Origin: Salticus scenicus
Taxonomy: Eukaryota > Arthropoda > Arachnida > Araneae > Salticidae
Direction of reading: 5' to 3'
Length of the DNA stretch: 64,000 nucleotides
NCBI GenBank assembly: GCA_963930645.1
Contig: OZ005659.1
Span: 161,672,534-161,736,533, forward strand
How positions within the stretch are numbered: position 1 is the stretch's first letter; each line of letters starts with the position of its first letter. This document shows positions 35,959-48,130 of this stretch, piece after piece. Under the pieces are notes generated by a model, which was not told where the DNA came from, searched no databases, and saw only the letters and a list, made by a program, of their open reading frames with translations. A program made the position numbers and the translations under genes.

Positions 35959-37388
35959 AAAAAATTGTACATAACGAAAGAAATTTAAAATGTATCGTTC
36001 ATATATTTGTATGTAAAACGACGTACAGATTATATATTGAGTATCTGCTTGTACTTCTCACGAAATCTCAGTACTGACATTTGAATTATTTGCAGATACT
36101 TATCTTGAATTACCTATCTGGTAATGCATTTCGTATTCGAGCAATGGCATGTATAATACCTGGGCAATAATTCTCATCTCATCAAAATATTAACTATTTG
36201 CACCCAGTTGAACAATTTATACTCTGTTTAGTCTTCAGCGCGGAACAATAACTACTATATATGTCTGTGTATCAGACCTGTATCAAATGTTAAGTTTCGT
36301 AGTTCTATCTTTATTAGTTTCGGAGATATGATAGCCAAAATATTCCGCACATACATACATACTTACACACACAAACTGACCAATTGCCAAAAACTACATT
36401 TTTGGACTCAGGAGGCCTTAAAACGTGTAAATCAGGTTAAAACTCGATATAGAATTTTTGGACCGAACGCAATACTTCCATTACCTATGATAGTAGGGTG
36501 ATGGAAGTATTTATTGAAAAAATTGTACATAACGAAAGAAATTTAAAATGTATCGTTCATATATTTGTATGTAAAACGACGTACAGATTATATATTGAGT
36601 ATCTGCTTGTACTTCTCACGAAATCTCAGTACTGACATTTGAATTATTTGCAGATACTTATCTTGAATTACCTATCTGGTAATGCATTTCGTATTCGAGC
36701 AATGGCATGTATAATACCTGGGCAATAATTCTCATCTCATCAAAATATTAACTATTTGCACCCAGTTGAACAATTTATACTCTGTTTAGTCTTCAGCGCG
36801 GAACAATAACTACTATATATGTCTGTGTATCAGACCTGTATCAAATGTTAAGTTTCGTAGTTCTATCTTTATTAGTTTCGGAGATATGATAGCCAAAATA
36901 TTCCGCACATACATACATACATACTTACACACACAAACTGACCAATTGCCAAAAACTACATTTTTGGACTCAGGAGGCCTTAAAACGTGTAAATCAGGTT
37001 AAAACTCGATATCGAGTTTTTGGACCGAACGCAATACTTCCATTACCTATGATAGTAGGGTGATGGAAGTATTTATTGAAAAAATTGTACATAACGAAAG
37101 AAATTTAAAATGTATCGTTCATATATTTGTATGTAAAACGACGTACAGATTATATATTGAGTATCTGCTTGTACTTCTCACGAAATCTCAGTACTGACAT
37201 TTGAATTATTTGCAGATACTTATCTTGAATTACCTATCTGGTAATGCATTTCGTATTCGAGCAATGGCATGTATAATACCTGGGCAATAATTCTCATCTC
37301 ATCAAAATATTAACTATTTGCACCCAGTTGAACAATTTATACTCTGTTTAGTCTTCAGCGCGGAACAATAACTACTATATATGTCTGC
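35705..37388. repeat. Near-perfect tandem triplication, ~560-bp unit
   Basis: The unit starting tgtgtatcagacctgtatc begins at about 35705, 36267 and 36825. The copies differ by one cata step in the microsatellite (unit lengths 562 and 558) and by single bases in gatatcgaattttt/gatatagaattttt/gatatcgagttttt. Each unit holds the 3' end of family B plus about 300 bp of flank. The outer flanks share TCTG with the internal junctions (attcaTCTG and TCTGcaag), indicating microhomology at the breakpoints. Confidence 0.9.
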
Positions 37389-37389
37389 A

Positions 37390-38085
37390 AGACATGACGA
37401 ATATGGGTATTCGCTTCAAACCATTTACTATATAATATATATAGGATTGGTTATTAATGTAAGAACGTAAATTGATTCGAATGTAACATTAAAAAATAAA
37501 TTGTTGTAATGTTGTACCAATTTTTGATTGTTGAATTTTAGATGTTATTGTTTATTAATAGAAAACTAGTATTCAGTGGGCATCATAAAAATTTCTTCTA
37601 CACCATTCTATATAGCAGCAGCCTCACTGATTAGTTAATAAATGCAAAAGTAAAATCGGGGCTTTTCACAATATATAATTTATATACACACTTTGGTGTA
37701 GTTTTAAACAATAGCGATGTAACGTTATGGAAAATCGTAGAAGGTGAGTAATAACAACGCCATGAGGCTTTTGCTATACACAAAAATAAAATCAGTATTC
37801 TTTTTCGTAATGATCATCTCATATATCAACGTTCATACATCATCAATGCTCAGATATGCCCTTCCCATTCACATGGAAAATTACATTATAGTAGCAAAAC
37901 CCGTCTGCTCATATGTATCTAAATTAAAGAAGTGTAGTTTTTTAAAACTGATTACTCACATATCAAGTATTTGGAATTTATATTATATAGAAGATGAAAT
38001 ATAGTTTTTCCGTACACGTGGAGAATCGAGCATAGCAACACATGCTATTATGCGCTATCTACGAAAATTTCAGTCACAAATTTAT
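37390..38085. other. AT-rich DNA, no supported gene
   Basis: An 86-codon plus open frame at 37744-38004 has a hydrophobic N-terminal half but no recognisable domain. A donor-like AAG^GTGAGT sits at 37739-37747. Confidence 0.4.
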
Positions 38086-38089
38086 GTTA

Positions 38090-38337
38090 AGGTGCAACTA
38101 AATATAAGTTTTTATAAACATATATGCATCAGATCTAGATCTACAGCTGCCACAAAATTTTTGTCTCGCGCACAGACCAACAACACACGGACAGAAAGAC
38201 ACATAACAGACATTTATAAAAATGGCTTTATGTGTTCAGAATAACTTAAAATATGTGAATTAATGGAAAATCCAAAAAAAAAAAAAACTTTTACGAATCC
38301 AATTCTTTTTTTATGAATGAAGAAGAAAGTTAGAATA
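38090..38337 (+). repeat. Repeat family C, copy 1
   Basis: It shares aaggtgca.cta.atata, a taccacaaaa-like block, an acacacgga/cagac microsatellite, acagacatttataaaaa, ttttacgaatccaat and gaagaaagt with 47218-47458. The conserved box is degraded in this copy (about 38249-38262). Confidence 0.55.
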
Positions 38338-39269
38338 ACTCTAAAAAGACAATAACCATAGGGAAAAATCTACAGGATTTTGTGTTATTATTATTTTTCT
38401 GTCAAATTTAAAACATAAATCAATTGAACGGTTTAAAAAATATTCTTTTCCGGGATAGTTAAAAAAAAAAAAAACATATTAAATGCCTTAAAATGAAACG
38501 AAACGTCATCTATTTTTGAAGTTTCCTTTGGCCTAATATGCACCCGTTATTCCTATAGTTGAATTGTGTTAAATAAGTGTTGAATTATTAAGGAGTTTGA
38601 TAAGGAAATTTTCCATTTATATGAACTGTAGTGAATTTCGAACTTGAAGGAATTTTGTTTATTCTAACTTGTTTCAGCATTATAATGTTTTTGTATGCAT
38701 ATCACAACTCAGCATATGGGATTTTAGCATTTTCACGATTTATAATACAGTTCCACATGTTCTTATATTATCTGAAACAAATCCACACAACATGCAATAT
38801 CACAAAATTTGTGACAGAACTTTCATTTATGCAATTCTAACAGCTTTATAAATTATTTAATTTTTATTATAACGGAAATTGGTGCATATTGGTTCTCTTT
38901 TTTACTTTTTAAGTTTTATTTCATACAAAAATTAGCTATAAAAACAATTATATGTTTTGATGGATTAGTAACGCAGGTCTACATCTGAAATTTGAATTTG
39001 ATAATTCTGACTGATATGTTTTCTTGTATGTTGAAACTAAAGTTGTAGCCAGTTTTTCTCTATCACGTATAGATTTTCGTCAATATAAGGTTTCTAGCGA
39101 AACAGATTATTCTGCGATTCTTCCATCAGTATAATTATACGATAATACTTATTGTATGTTTCAATTATAAGCAGTGAATTATCAGATACGGAGCCTCAAC
39201 GTCCCACTTTCATCAATCATTATTCAGCAGATTATTGATCATTTTTATTTATTATTATCATCCTCATCA

Positions 39270-39460
39270 TCAGTTTCAGTCTCTATGAACCCACGAAAGG
39301 ATGAAGGCCTCTTACAGGTGATTCCAACCGGACCTGTTTTCTGCAATTTCTCACCATTCTGCTCTTCTAAACTTCACAAATTTGTATCTCCAACGGCAAG
39401 TGGTCTCTTTCTCGACCTTTTGTTATATCTCGGTATTCAAAATATAACTTTGCTGGTTCA
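39270..39460 (-). pseudogene. Possible LINE C-terminal fragment
   Basis: This is a GC-richer island. On the minus strand one frame gives FVKFRRAEW, a stop, then EIAENRSGWNHL. A W-x-E-IAxxR-like basic tail resembles the C-terminus of some non-LTR retrotransposon proteins, but the match is short and no RT block is present. The plus-strand 112-codon frame is otherwise unexplained. Confidence 0.25.
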
Positions 39461-39601
39461 TATATCATCATTTCTTCTGAAAAAAACACAGTCCAGCTCC
39501 ATTTTAATTTAATTTTAGAAATAACAACAGTAACTTTAGTTTACTCCCAAATCCAAGCGTTTCTGTCACTTCGGGTGAATCCTAAAATGCATCTTTCCAT
39601 G

Positions 39602-39604
<3 letters not shown>

Positions 39605-39657
<53 letters not shown>

Positions 39658-39660
39658 CAT
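39605..39660. repeat. (CT)n(TA)n microsatellite
   Basis: About 30 bp of CT is followed by about 25 bp of TA. Confidence 0.95.
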
Positions 39661-40384
39661 ATATATTTGACTGACTCGCTATATCGTTATTCGTTTCTGA
39701 GGGGGACTGCTGGCCTTCTCCACCCCCTCTGTATCTCTCTGTCGATATCTATACCTATTTATGTGTATATTTCTATATTTTTATATTTTACTAGTAACAG
39801 TCTTCTATTAATTTCTTGTGACTCATAAATACTTTTATCAAATTTCATGCAAAATGATTACACATCACAATTATTTTTTGCAACCATGTAAACTATTTAC
39901 TAATTCTATGCCCTGAATTTTCCATAGAAGAATATGCCTTTAAACATTCTAATAACATTCCATTATGTTTAACGGGGTATAACTATGTTAAAATATATTT
40001 TCAATACATACCCTCTATAGACTGTAATTGTACGAAATTCTTTTGTGTGTCCCTGAAAAAGAGTCATAGTTATTAAATACACCAATAAAAATAATACACA
40101 TAATTAATTGTAACTCACTTTTATTTCAACGTAATTTGACATCATTTGAATGATCGAATTCTTTTATGTGTTCCTGTAAATAAATTTAGCTTATACATAC
40201 ATTTAGTTTTATAGAGAAAACATACTTTTAAGCATTTTTATAATATATATTATTTCCATTATGTTGAATGCAGCATAAACGCGTTAAAATGTGCTTAGAT
40301 AAAAATTTGTCCATAGGCTGTGATGTTAGTAAATTCTTTGTACATTAATTTCAGATGTGCACAGATATCTTAAAAAGTAAGACA

Positions 40385-41740
40385 GAGTATAGAGTAAATA
40401 CATTTATTTCCAGTTATTGAATTGTTTAAATATATAAATTACAATCTCAACTTTTTAAAAAGGATCTAATTAAAGATAAATATCCAAACTTAACGACATT
40501 CTAGTTTGATTGTTATTTGAGAAGCATAAATATTAAAAGAGTGTATTGAAAATTTCTGAGTAGTAAATACGAAGCGGTATAAAATATTCAATTTAATCTC
40601 TTCTAAGAGACTGTTGAGTTTTTCTTTAAGCGGTAAATTAAGAGATAAATCTCATGATTCAAAATAAAACAGGCACACTTAAGAAGGTAAAATGAATTTA
40701 TTTTAATTATTTTAAGCATAAAGCTGAGAAGTTATTTAATAATAAATGCCTGTAACTCCTTAAGATGTACTTCTAAGCACATATAATGCAAGATAATTTA
40801 TATTAAAGTATACTGTAAACATAAATTACTTCAAACGACTTCAGGATACAATAAAGCTCAGAAATAAGCGCAAAGATTATTCCTAGAATAAATGTTAATT
40901 AGACATATGAATGAATGCATAATTTAGAATAAAGGAAAAGCACTTTAAAAATAGAATAAGTTTGCTAAAAGTACATCGTATAAAGTGCATATTTTTATAA
41001 TATTATTATAATAATATTATAGATAATATATTATTATAAATTTATTATAATAATAATAATATTATTATTATTATAAATAATATATTGTTATATTATTATA
41101 ATATTTTTATAATATTTATTTTTAAGAACATTCCTAGAATAAATGTTAGACTTATGAATGAATGCATGATTTAGAATGAAAGAAAAGCACTTTAAAAATA
41201 GAATAAGTTTGCTAAAAACACATATAAAGTGCAAAGTTTTATAACATTATTATAATAATATAATATATTATGATATTATTATTATTATTATAAATGATAT
41301 ATTATTATATTATTTTAATAATATAATATTTTTATAATATTTATTTTTAAGAATATTCCTAGAATAAATGTTAATTAGATTTATGAATGAATGCATGATT
41401 TAGAATGAAGGAAAAGCACTTTAAATATAGAATAAGTTTGCTAAAAGTACATATAGAAAGCATATTTTTATAATATTATTATAGATAATATATTATTATA
41501 AATTTACTATTATATTACTATTGTTATGAGAAATATGTTATTATAATAATATAATATTTTTATAATGTTTATTTTTAAGAATATTCCTAGAATAAATGTT
41601 AATTAAACTTATGAATGAATGCATGATTTAGAATGAAGGAAAAGCACTTTAAAAATATAATAAGTTTGCTAAAAGTACATATAAAGTGCATATTTTTATT
41701 ATTTATATTAAATACCTGCTGGTAAATACATATTATTTAT
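40385..41740 (+). repeat. Repeat family F, copy 2, with a different 3' minisatellite
   Basis: The 5' half aligns with family F copy 1. The 3' half is a tandem array whose unit starts attcctagaataaatgtta (about 40891, 41124, 41353 and 41583). It carries gaatgaatgcat.atttagaat and aaaagcactttaaa, and ends in a variable (TAT/TAA)n stretch. Unit length is about 230 bp, set by the length of that A/T tract. Confidence 0.7.
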
Positions 41741-41907
41741 ATATATATTTGTTAAAACAATAAATTTAGAATATAACGAAACTTTTTTTAATGAATACAT
41801 ATGTAAATAATGAAATAAAAATATATTCTATTTTGAATATAAAATAAAGCATTAGAAACAAATATGCATTAATTTATTAATAAATAAACGTTTTCACCCT
41901 CTCTTAG

Positions 41908-41944
<37 letters not shown>

Positions 41945-42060
41945 ACAAATTGCTTAATTATATTTGAAGTTTAGTAGTGAATATATTAGTATATTAGTAT
42001 ATTTAGTAGTGAATTATATTTGAAATTTAGTAGTAGAAATTTCTAAAAAAAAAAAAAAAA
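41908..42060. repeat. Poly(A) and short tttagtagtgaat repeats
   Basis: A 34-base A-run lies at 41908-41941. It is followed by three variants of a tttagtagtgaat unit and a second A-run. Confidence 0.8.
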
Positions 42061-42157
42061 AAATCATATTCAATAAATTGTATATTTGAATTCTTCTAGT
42101 TCTACTATTTACATTAAATTCGTGTTCAATTTTTATAAATTTATTATTTATATAATA

Positions 42158-43674
42158 CTAGCAGGCTTTGCCCGCTTCGCTGGTCATTATATTGAAGTGA
42201 ATCCCCAAAACAGCATATCATTAATAATAATAAAATATCTTTATAAAAAAAAAAAAAAATCATTGAAATCCGTCAAAATCTAAGTTTAAGTTGCCCGATG
42301 ACTTCGGCAGTCCCTTACCTGCTTTTTACTCCCCCTCCCTCGCGGTTACAGTTGAAAGTTTTACAAAATCTCATCAAAGTGCATATTTCGCACACTTAAT
42401 AACACCCACACACCAAAATTCACAAAATTGGACGGATTTAAGCTTCAAAATGTGGTTTTTGCCCCGCCCGCCCCAAGAGGAAGGGGGGGGGCTAAATTTC
42501 CAAAATTACTTTATATTGCATGTTGCATACACATACCTAACCGACACATCAAAAAATTGAGATCATGAAATTATTTAAAGCTGAGCTATGCTTTAAAACT
42601 TTTTTTTTTTTTTTTAATCTCTCCCCCCGTTCTTAAAGGATGGAAGGAGGAGGGAATTTCGCAAAATCTCTTCATACTATGAGTTAGATACATATAATCG
42701 TCCCTTACATAAAAAATGTCCAACCTTAGATAATTTAGTGCAGCGTTACGCATGAATACATGTTTTTGCCCCCCATTCTCCAAAGGGCGGTGGAATTTCA
42801 TAAAATCCCTTTGTAGTGTGTGTTCAGTTCGATTTCCTCGTGTGTTGAGTACCCTTCTTCCAAAACCTTTTCCCTTCCCTCCCCCCTTAAAAATCCAAAA
42901 TTCCAAAATCGCAGAAAATAATTTTTTTGTACTCAAGTCTGGTCTTTCCATCTGCAATTTCTTCACCGTTAAGTAATTTGGAGCCGAGTTAAGCCTTCTG
43001 CCCCCCCCCCCCAAGGGAGACAGGGGGGGGTATTTTGCAAAATTCCGTCTTAGGTGGGGGTCAGGCTCCGAAAACCAACCTGGTCACTAAAATTTGTGAC
43101 CCTCTTTCCCACAGAATCGTCATGGCAGTGTTGAGTCAGTGAATCATTGAGTTTACTCTTTTATATGTACAGATTTGTTTATATTTTTTATGGACTACTT
43201 GGCTTAAGGTTGCTGTCACAAAAATTAGAGTCCTTGGCGAAAAATGTCCTATCTACTTCAGTATTAAAATTAAAAATATACCCAGGATTATCAACTAATA
43301 AAGCTCTTTGATACAGATCTGAATTAGCTTTCATTTTCTTATTATTTAATTTTGATAATGACGTTATGTTATCATGTGCCTAAGCAAATTTAATATTTAT
43401 TATTTTTTTTATTATTATTCGCGTGAAATATTCTTTGGCAACAATTAGAAATTAAAACAAATTATTTTAAAGTTTTATTATAGAAGAAATATTTATATTA
43501 TATAGAAGATTAATTAAAAGTTTACATTTTTTCCGGTATAAATAGTAGCCTATGTCTTATTCCAGACTATTATCTATCTCTGTACAAAATTTCATCCAGA
43601 TCCGTTTAGCCGTTGTGGCGTGATTGAGTAACAAACATCCATCCAAACTTTCACATTTATAATTTTAGTATAGA
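42158..43674 (-). mobile_element. Helitron-like non-autonomous element 1 (complete)
   Basis: On the minus strand it starts TCTATACTAAAATTA after an A (43674). It ends in a hairpin GCGGGC-AAA-GCCTGC running into CTAG before a T (42158-42174). TC start, subterminal 3' hairpin, CTAG end and A^T insertion fit Helitrons. The 3' end matches the element at 58361 almost base for base. The interior has several C- and G-rich tracts (42471-42490, 42622-42650, 42770-42790, 43001-43030) in loosely repeated modules. No Rep/helicase coding is present. The 89- and 142-codon frames here are chance. Confidence 0.6.
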
Positions 43675-43675
43675 T

Positions 43676-44430
43676 TAGTTATCATGTGCAGGTGTTAGAT
43701 TGAGTTATTTTGCTGTCATAATGACAAAAATTTAATTTTAAATTTCAAAACTCTGTCGCTCTTGGCGCTTATTGCATTTGGTGATCAAAAACGTAATACG
43801 AAAATATGCATGCCAGATGTATATTTTCGTAATATGCATTGTACCAAATATTGTTTCATATTATTCATTACTCTCTTAATATAAGTTGTTAAAATAACCA
43901 TGATTTTTGAAAGGAATTAAATTATTTTCGCCAAATAATTTGTCGATATTTTTTTTTTTTTTCTGCTAAGGATGACCGATATCAAATCTATTCCGCTGCA
44001 ACATATTAGTATCTTATATCAGATACTTATTTAGACATTTGAATACAAATTTGACTTCAAATTATGATAGAATATTTATCATTTTCCTTTTAATTAGTAT
44101 ATTAGTTGGATATTTATTGTGTAAATATCATCTTTTGAAATGAAATGTTTGTGTTTTCAATCGAATATGGAAATTTGCCATTTTTTTCCCCCGTAGAGTT
44201 TTGAAATTAAAAATTCAAATTTGTCAATTTTACCACAAAAATAACTTAATCTAACGCATGGACATGATAATTAATACATACCTAAATATGGGGATTAAAA
44301 TCGGGAAATAATTTTCCTCGATTTTTAATAATTTTTTACAAAAAATCCAATGGACGTTTAACATAGGAAATATTTCTCTTGCATCCACGTACGGCCAATG
44401 ACGTCATCACTTCGCTTGCGTATTAGCACT
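43676..44430 (-). mobile_element. Foldback element G, truncated copy
   Basis: It matches 50213-51125 in reverse orientation: tatcggtcatcc/ggatgaccgatatc, cataaacatttcatttgaaa/tgaaatgaaatgtttgtg, and the outer arm with aaatcgggaaataattttcc and cacttcgcttgcg. The other arm is cut at tagttatcatgtgca, exactly next to the Helitron-like start at 43674. Confidence 0.7.
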
Positions 44431-44434
44431 TTAT

Positions 44435-44833
44435 CAATGTGTAAAAGAAATTTTTAATTAAAAATTACGTCAATTTTTGTGAGATGCATAATTTTTTTTT
44501 TTTTAATTTTTATTGTTCACGTTTAGATAAATGTATTTATTTTCCTGTTGAAATAAATAAATAAATTCGTTTTTTTTTTTTTTTTTTTCTTTGGCAACAA
44601 TTAAATTATGGATAAATTTAAATGGCTAATTTTTTGCTATTGATAGCTTACAAAATTGCTATTTTATGCATAAAAATCGCAAAAACAATTTTTTTTTCGG
44701 AATAAAAAGTAGCCAACTTTTTAAGTTAGGGTATAAGCTATCTCCATAACAAATTTTATCGAAATCCATCGAGAAGTTTTAGCGTGAAACTCAGTCAAAT
44801 AAACGGACATTCACATTTATAATATATATAAGA
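44435..44833 (-). mobile_element. Helitron-like 5' region, partial
   Basis: The minus strand starts TCTTATATATATTAT after an A. The 44580-44833 interval matches the 5' 300 bp of element 1 (ctttggcaacaatta, tttttcgg.ataaa.agtagcc, aaattt.atc..atcc). No 3' end of its own was found. Confidence 0.55.
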
Positions 44834-45236
44834 TTCGCAATTGTATATTTGGGTTTAATTTTCCAATATTAAAAAAAAAAAAAAAAAAATCTTAGTTAGC
44901 AAGAATTCAGAGAATAAATCAAATGATTTTTTAAAGATAACTTTTAACAGAATGTTCACTTAATTTAAAACCATTTAGTAAGTAAAAACACATAAGATTG
45001 GTTTTCATTATTATGAACTCATGCACGGCATAAAAAAGTAAAATATATGAAAACAGTACCTATTATACCAATATAAAATTGCCAAATAATGTGAAATAAA
45101 AAATATTATGTATATTAATTCTGAATGTTGCATAAACTGCTACACCACAATTCAATAAAAGTTTAAATTATTTCATGAAAATAGTGATATTTATCTGGTG
45201 TATTAAAATTTGGGGTTAAAAAGAACGAAAGTTTTC

Positions 45237-45276
<40 letters not shown>

Positions 45277-45920
45277 ACAGTTTATATTCTGTTTACAAGC
45301 ACTATAATCTTGAGTAAAATTTTGTTAATAATTCCTTATTTTAAACAAACGATAAAAAGAAACCAGATTAATTAGGACTAAATGGTGAATAACAGTACTG
45401 CATGTTAGCTTTAGTAGTTACTCATCTGAATTATAAAAATAATAATAAATTATGATTTAATTTATTTAGATTTCTTTAGTTTAAGTCGTAATTTCTAATC
45501 TCTTATTAAGAGTTGTTAATTATCATGAACAACTGTCTACATCAAACATCTTATCTAAATATTGAAAGGAATTATAACTGTTCAATATTTTAATAATTAT
45601 TTTAAATATTGAGAGCTCTATTGGAGTGAAATATATCATTCAATAGCGTAGCATAAATTTAACTGTAATGTTTCAGAATCGTTTATAGAAATAGAAAATA
45701 ATTCACAAAAAATAAATTAATTTTAAAACTCTAAAAATTTGCAGAACTCAAAAATTATTTCTAGACCTTTTTAAGATGAAAATATTTTCATCTTGATTCA
45801 TTAAAAGAAATGCGATTTATGGATATGCGAATAAGTAGACGGAATGAGATATGTTAAATATGTTTTATAGATTAATTCTGTACTGATAAGGATTTAAACT
45901 ATTTCATTACTATAAAGGAT
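44834..45920. other. AT-rich DNA with (AAT)n at 45238-45272
   Basis: No gene signal is seen. The microsatellite is about 35 bp of uninterrupted AAT. Confidence 0.6.
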
Positions 45921-45922
45921 TT

Positions 45923-46270
45923 AAGTCCATATTTTTGATTTTTCAGGAGACGAAAAATAAAGTTAAACAAACAAGAAAACTAAAAACAAATCAAAAAAAT
46001 CGATTAGGAAAAAGGTATTTCGTTGGCTTATAACCTTTATACCATTCCGTGATTGTCAACCTTCATTTAATAACGGGAAAAAACTGAATTAACTATTTTA
46101 TACCATACATGAATGGTAAATTTCTGACTTGAACCTTTTTTTACCAATCGATTTTCTCAAAAACTAAATGACATAGACTTAAATCCTTTATACCAACCGA
46201 TTGAGAATTTTTTTCTGAGTCTGACTATGTACTTAACTCAAATTCGACATTTTTGGACTTAAATCCTTTA
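45923..46270. mobile_element. Candidate ~350-bp MITE flanked by TA
   Basis: TATAAAGGATTTAAGTCC at 45921-45938 is exactly inverted at 46255-46272. If TA is the duplicated target, the element is 45923-46270. A third copy of the motif (gacttaaatcctttata, 46168-46184) lies inside. It has no coding capacity. Confidence 0.55.
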
Positions 46271-46949
46271 TACTTATGAATACAGAATTAACATATAAAA
46301 ATACACGAATCAAAATTGAACTAAATGACTTAATAGACGGTTCTGAGATTTGAGATTTGCAGAGACGCAACTCAATCCTGTCTCAAACTTTATACATATC
46401 TTAGATACATATATGAGACATGCATTCTTTTTCATTTACTATAAGCTTAGCTACAAATATAAATAAATAAATAAATAAAATAAAAATAAATAAAATAAAA
46501 TAAAAATAAAAGGTTTCTTTTTCTGATACACGAAAGACATCTGAGGAAAAAAAAAAAAAAAGGTTTGAAACGTGGTGACTATTTTTTGTAAGTTTTGATT
46601 CCTCAGATTAAAGTTTTCAAGTGTGAAATATTTCTTTCGAAACTAATCTAAACTTAGATCCTAAAAAATACATAGAACTGTAACATAATTTCTAATTCTT
46701 TTAAATGTTAAATATTAAATCTTCAGATTATTTCATCTACAGAAAACTGACCCATTTCGACTGTATTAGCATTGAATTATACACTCAATACTAACTTTTA
46801 TTACTAATCTTCATTACTTCTTCTTACTAATCTTTAATTTGATGCAATAATCTAATGATGCTTAAAAAATATATATATCGAATGAAATTTACGTATTCTC
46901 TTTTGTTTCAATGAAATAACAATAGGGATTTGAGTTAATAATAGTGGTT

Positions 46950-47458
46950 GATAGGAAAAAAAAAATCCTTTGTGTGTTCCTGCAATATAGTCTTTCCTTA
47001 AATTGCGGAAATCTCTGTATAACAGCGCCAACTGTTGGCCGATAAGTATTAAAATAAGCATAATGTCTTATAATGGTCTTCTCATATATCAAGTTTTGTT
47101 TGATTATGCGCAATAGAACCTTATATATAGCCTCCTGGAAATTGTGGAAATCGCTCTATAGCAGTGCCACTTCTTGAGCGGTTAACACCAAATGCCGAAA
47201 GACAGTAATTTAGATCAAGGTGCATCTACATATAAATTTATTTATAATTCTGAGCAGTAGGTCAGGAGATACAGTTACCACAAAATGTTTGTCACACATA
47301 TACACACATACACAACCCAGAGACAGACAGACATTTTCTAAAAATTGTTAAATCGTATTCGAGGCCTCTCAAAACATGTAAATACGTCGAAAACCGGAAG
47401 TTGAAAAATTTTACGAATCCAATATTTTCTTTTGTTGAATATAGAAGAAAGTAATAAG
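46950..47458 (+). repeat. Repeat family C, copy 2
   Basis: Two ~150-bp modules (aaattgcggaaatctctgtat at 47000, aaattgtggaaatcgctctat at 47141) lead into the part shared with copy 1. An acacacata/acagacagac microsatellite (47297-47330) follows, then the conserved box AAAACATGTAAATACGTCG (47373-47391) and a short 3' inverted pair actttctt-like/gaagaaagt (47433-47455). Confidence 0.6.
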
Positions 47459-47509
47459 AGATACCGTTTTAATTTGGTCTATTTTGTCTGACCGAAATAG
47501 TCTTCAAGT

Positions 47510-48130
47510 CCTAATAAATTACTATTAAATCTTAACTAATGTACTAACTAATGACCTAGTTTATAAAAATGACTATTTTGTTATACATCTTAGCAGTCAT
47601 ATATTGAATATGAAATCACTTGCATTGAAAGTCCCTTATTTATTTCTCCAATTTTTTATTTAGTGATGAGAAACTCTCTTCTTCTGTTTAATTTAATTTA
47701 GCGGACAACATTCTTTCCCAAAGAGGCGGCTTATTAAAGAAAACCGGCCGATAAATTTCCAACATGTTTGAAATCAAAACTTTTTCTATCGCAATTCTCA
47801 AGAGTAAACCTTCTGTCGCGATCGTAAATAATTTATATTCAATTTCAAAGCCTTTGATATCTTTATAGATTAGAAAGATAGTATTTAAAAATGTTAAAGT
47901 AAACATGCGCTTTTGAAGACGAAAATTAATTACTCCAAGACAACTTCTTTTATGCGCATAAATAAACAATAAAATAAAGTTTTTTTTTTTTTTTTTTTTT
48001 TAAGGAAACAAATTAATTTTAACTGCATAGCAAAAGATTAAAAGTATAATAATCCCTTTTTTGAAAACTGTAAAATACAATAAAAAGACTACACTCTTTT
48101 ATTTGATAAAATTGTAGTTTAAAAGTTAAT
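47510..48130 (+). repeat. Dispersed repeat family D, copy 2
   Basis: This is the counterpart of 16340-17170. The minus open frame 47688-47969 (93 codons) crosses it and shows no domain. Confidence 0.5.

Noticed and set aside
37744..38004. 86-codon plus frame near a donor-like AAG^GTGAGT
   Set aside because: The frame begins within the putative intron side and shows no domain. A single donor-like hexamer is weak evidence.
42586..43014. 142-codon minus frame and 74-codon plus frame with proline/glycine-rich text
   Set aside because: They arise from C- and G-tracts inside Helitron-like element 1; no conservation is visible.
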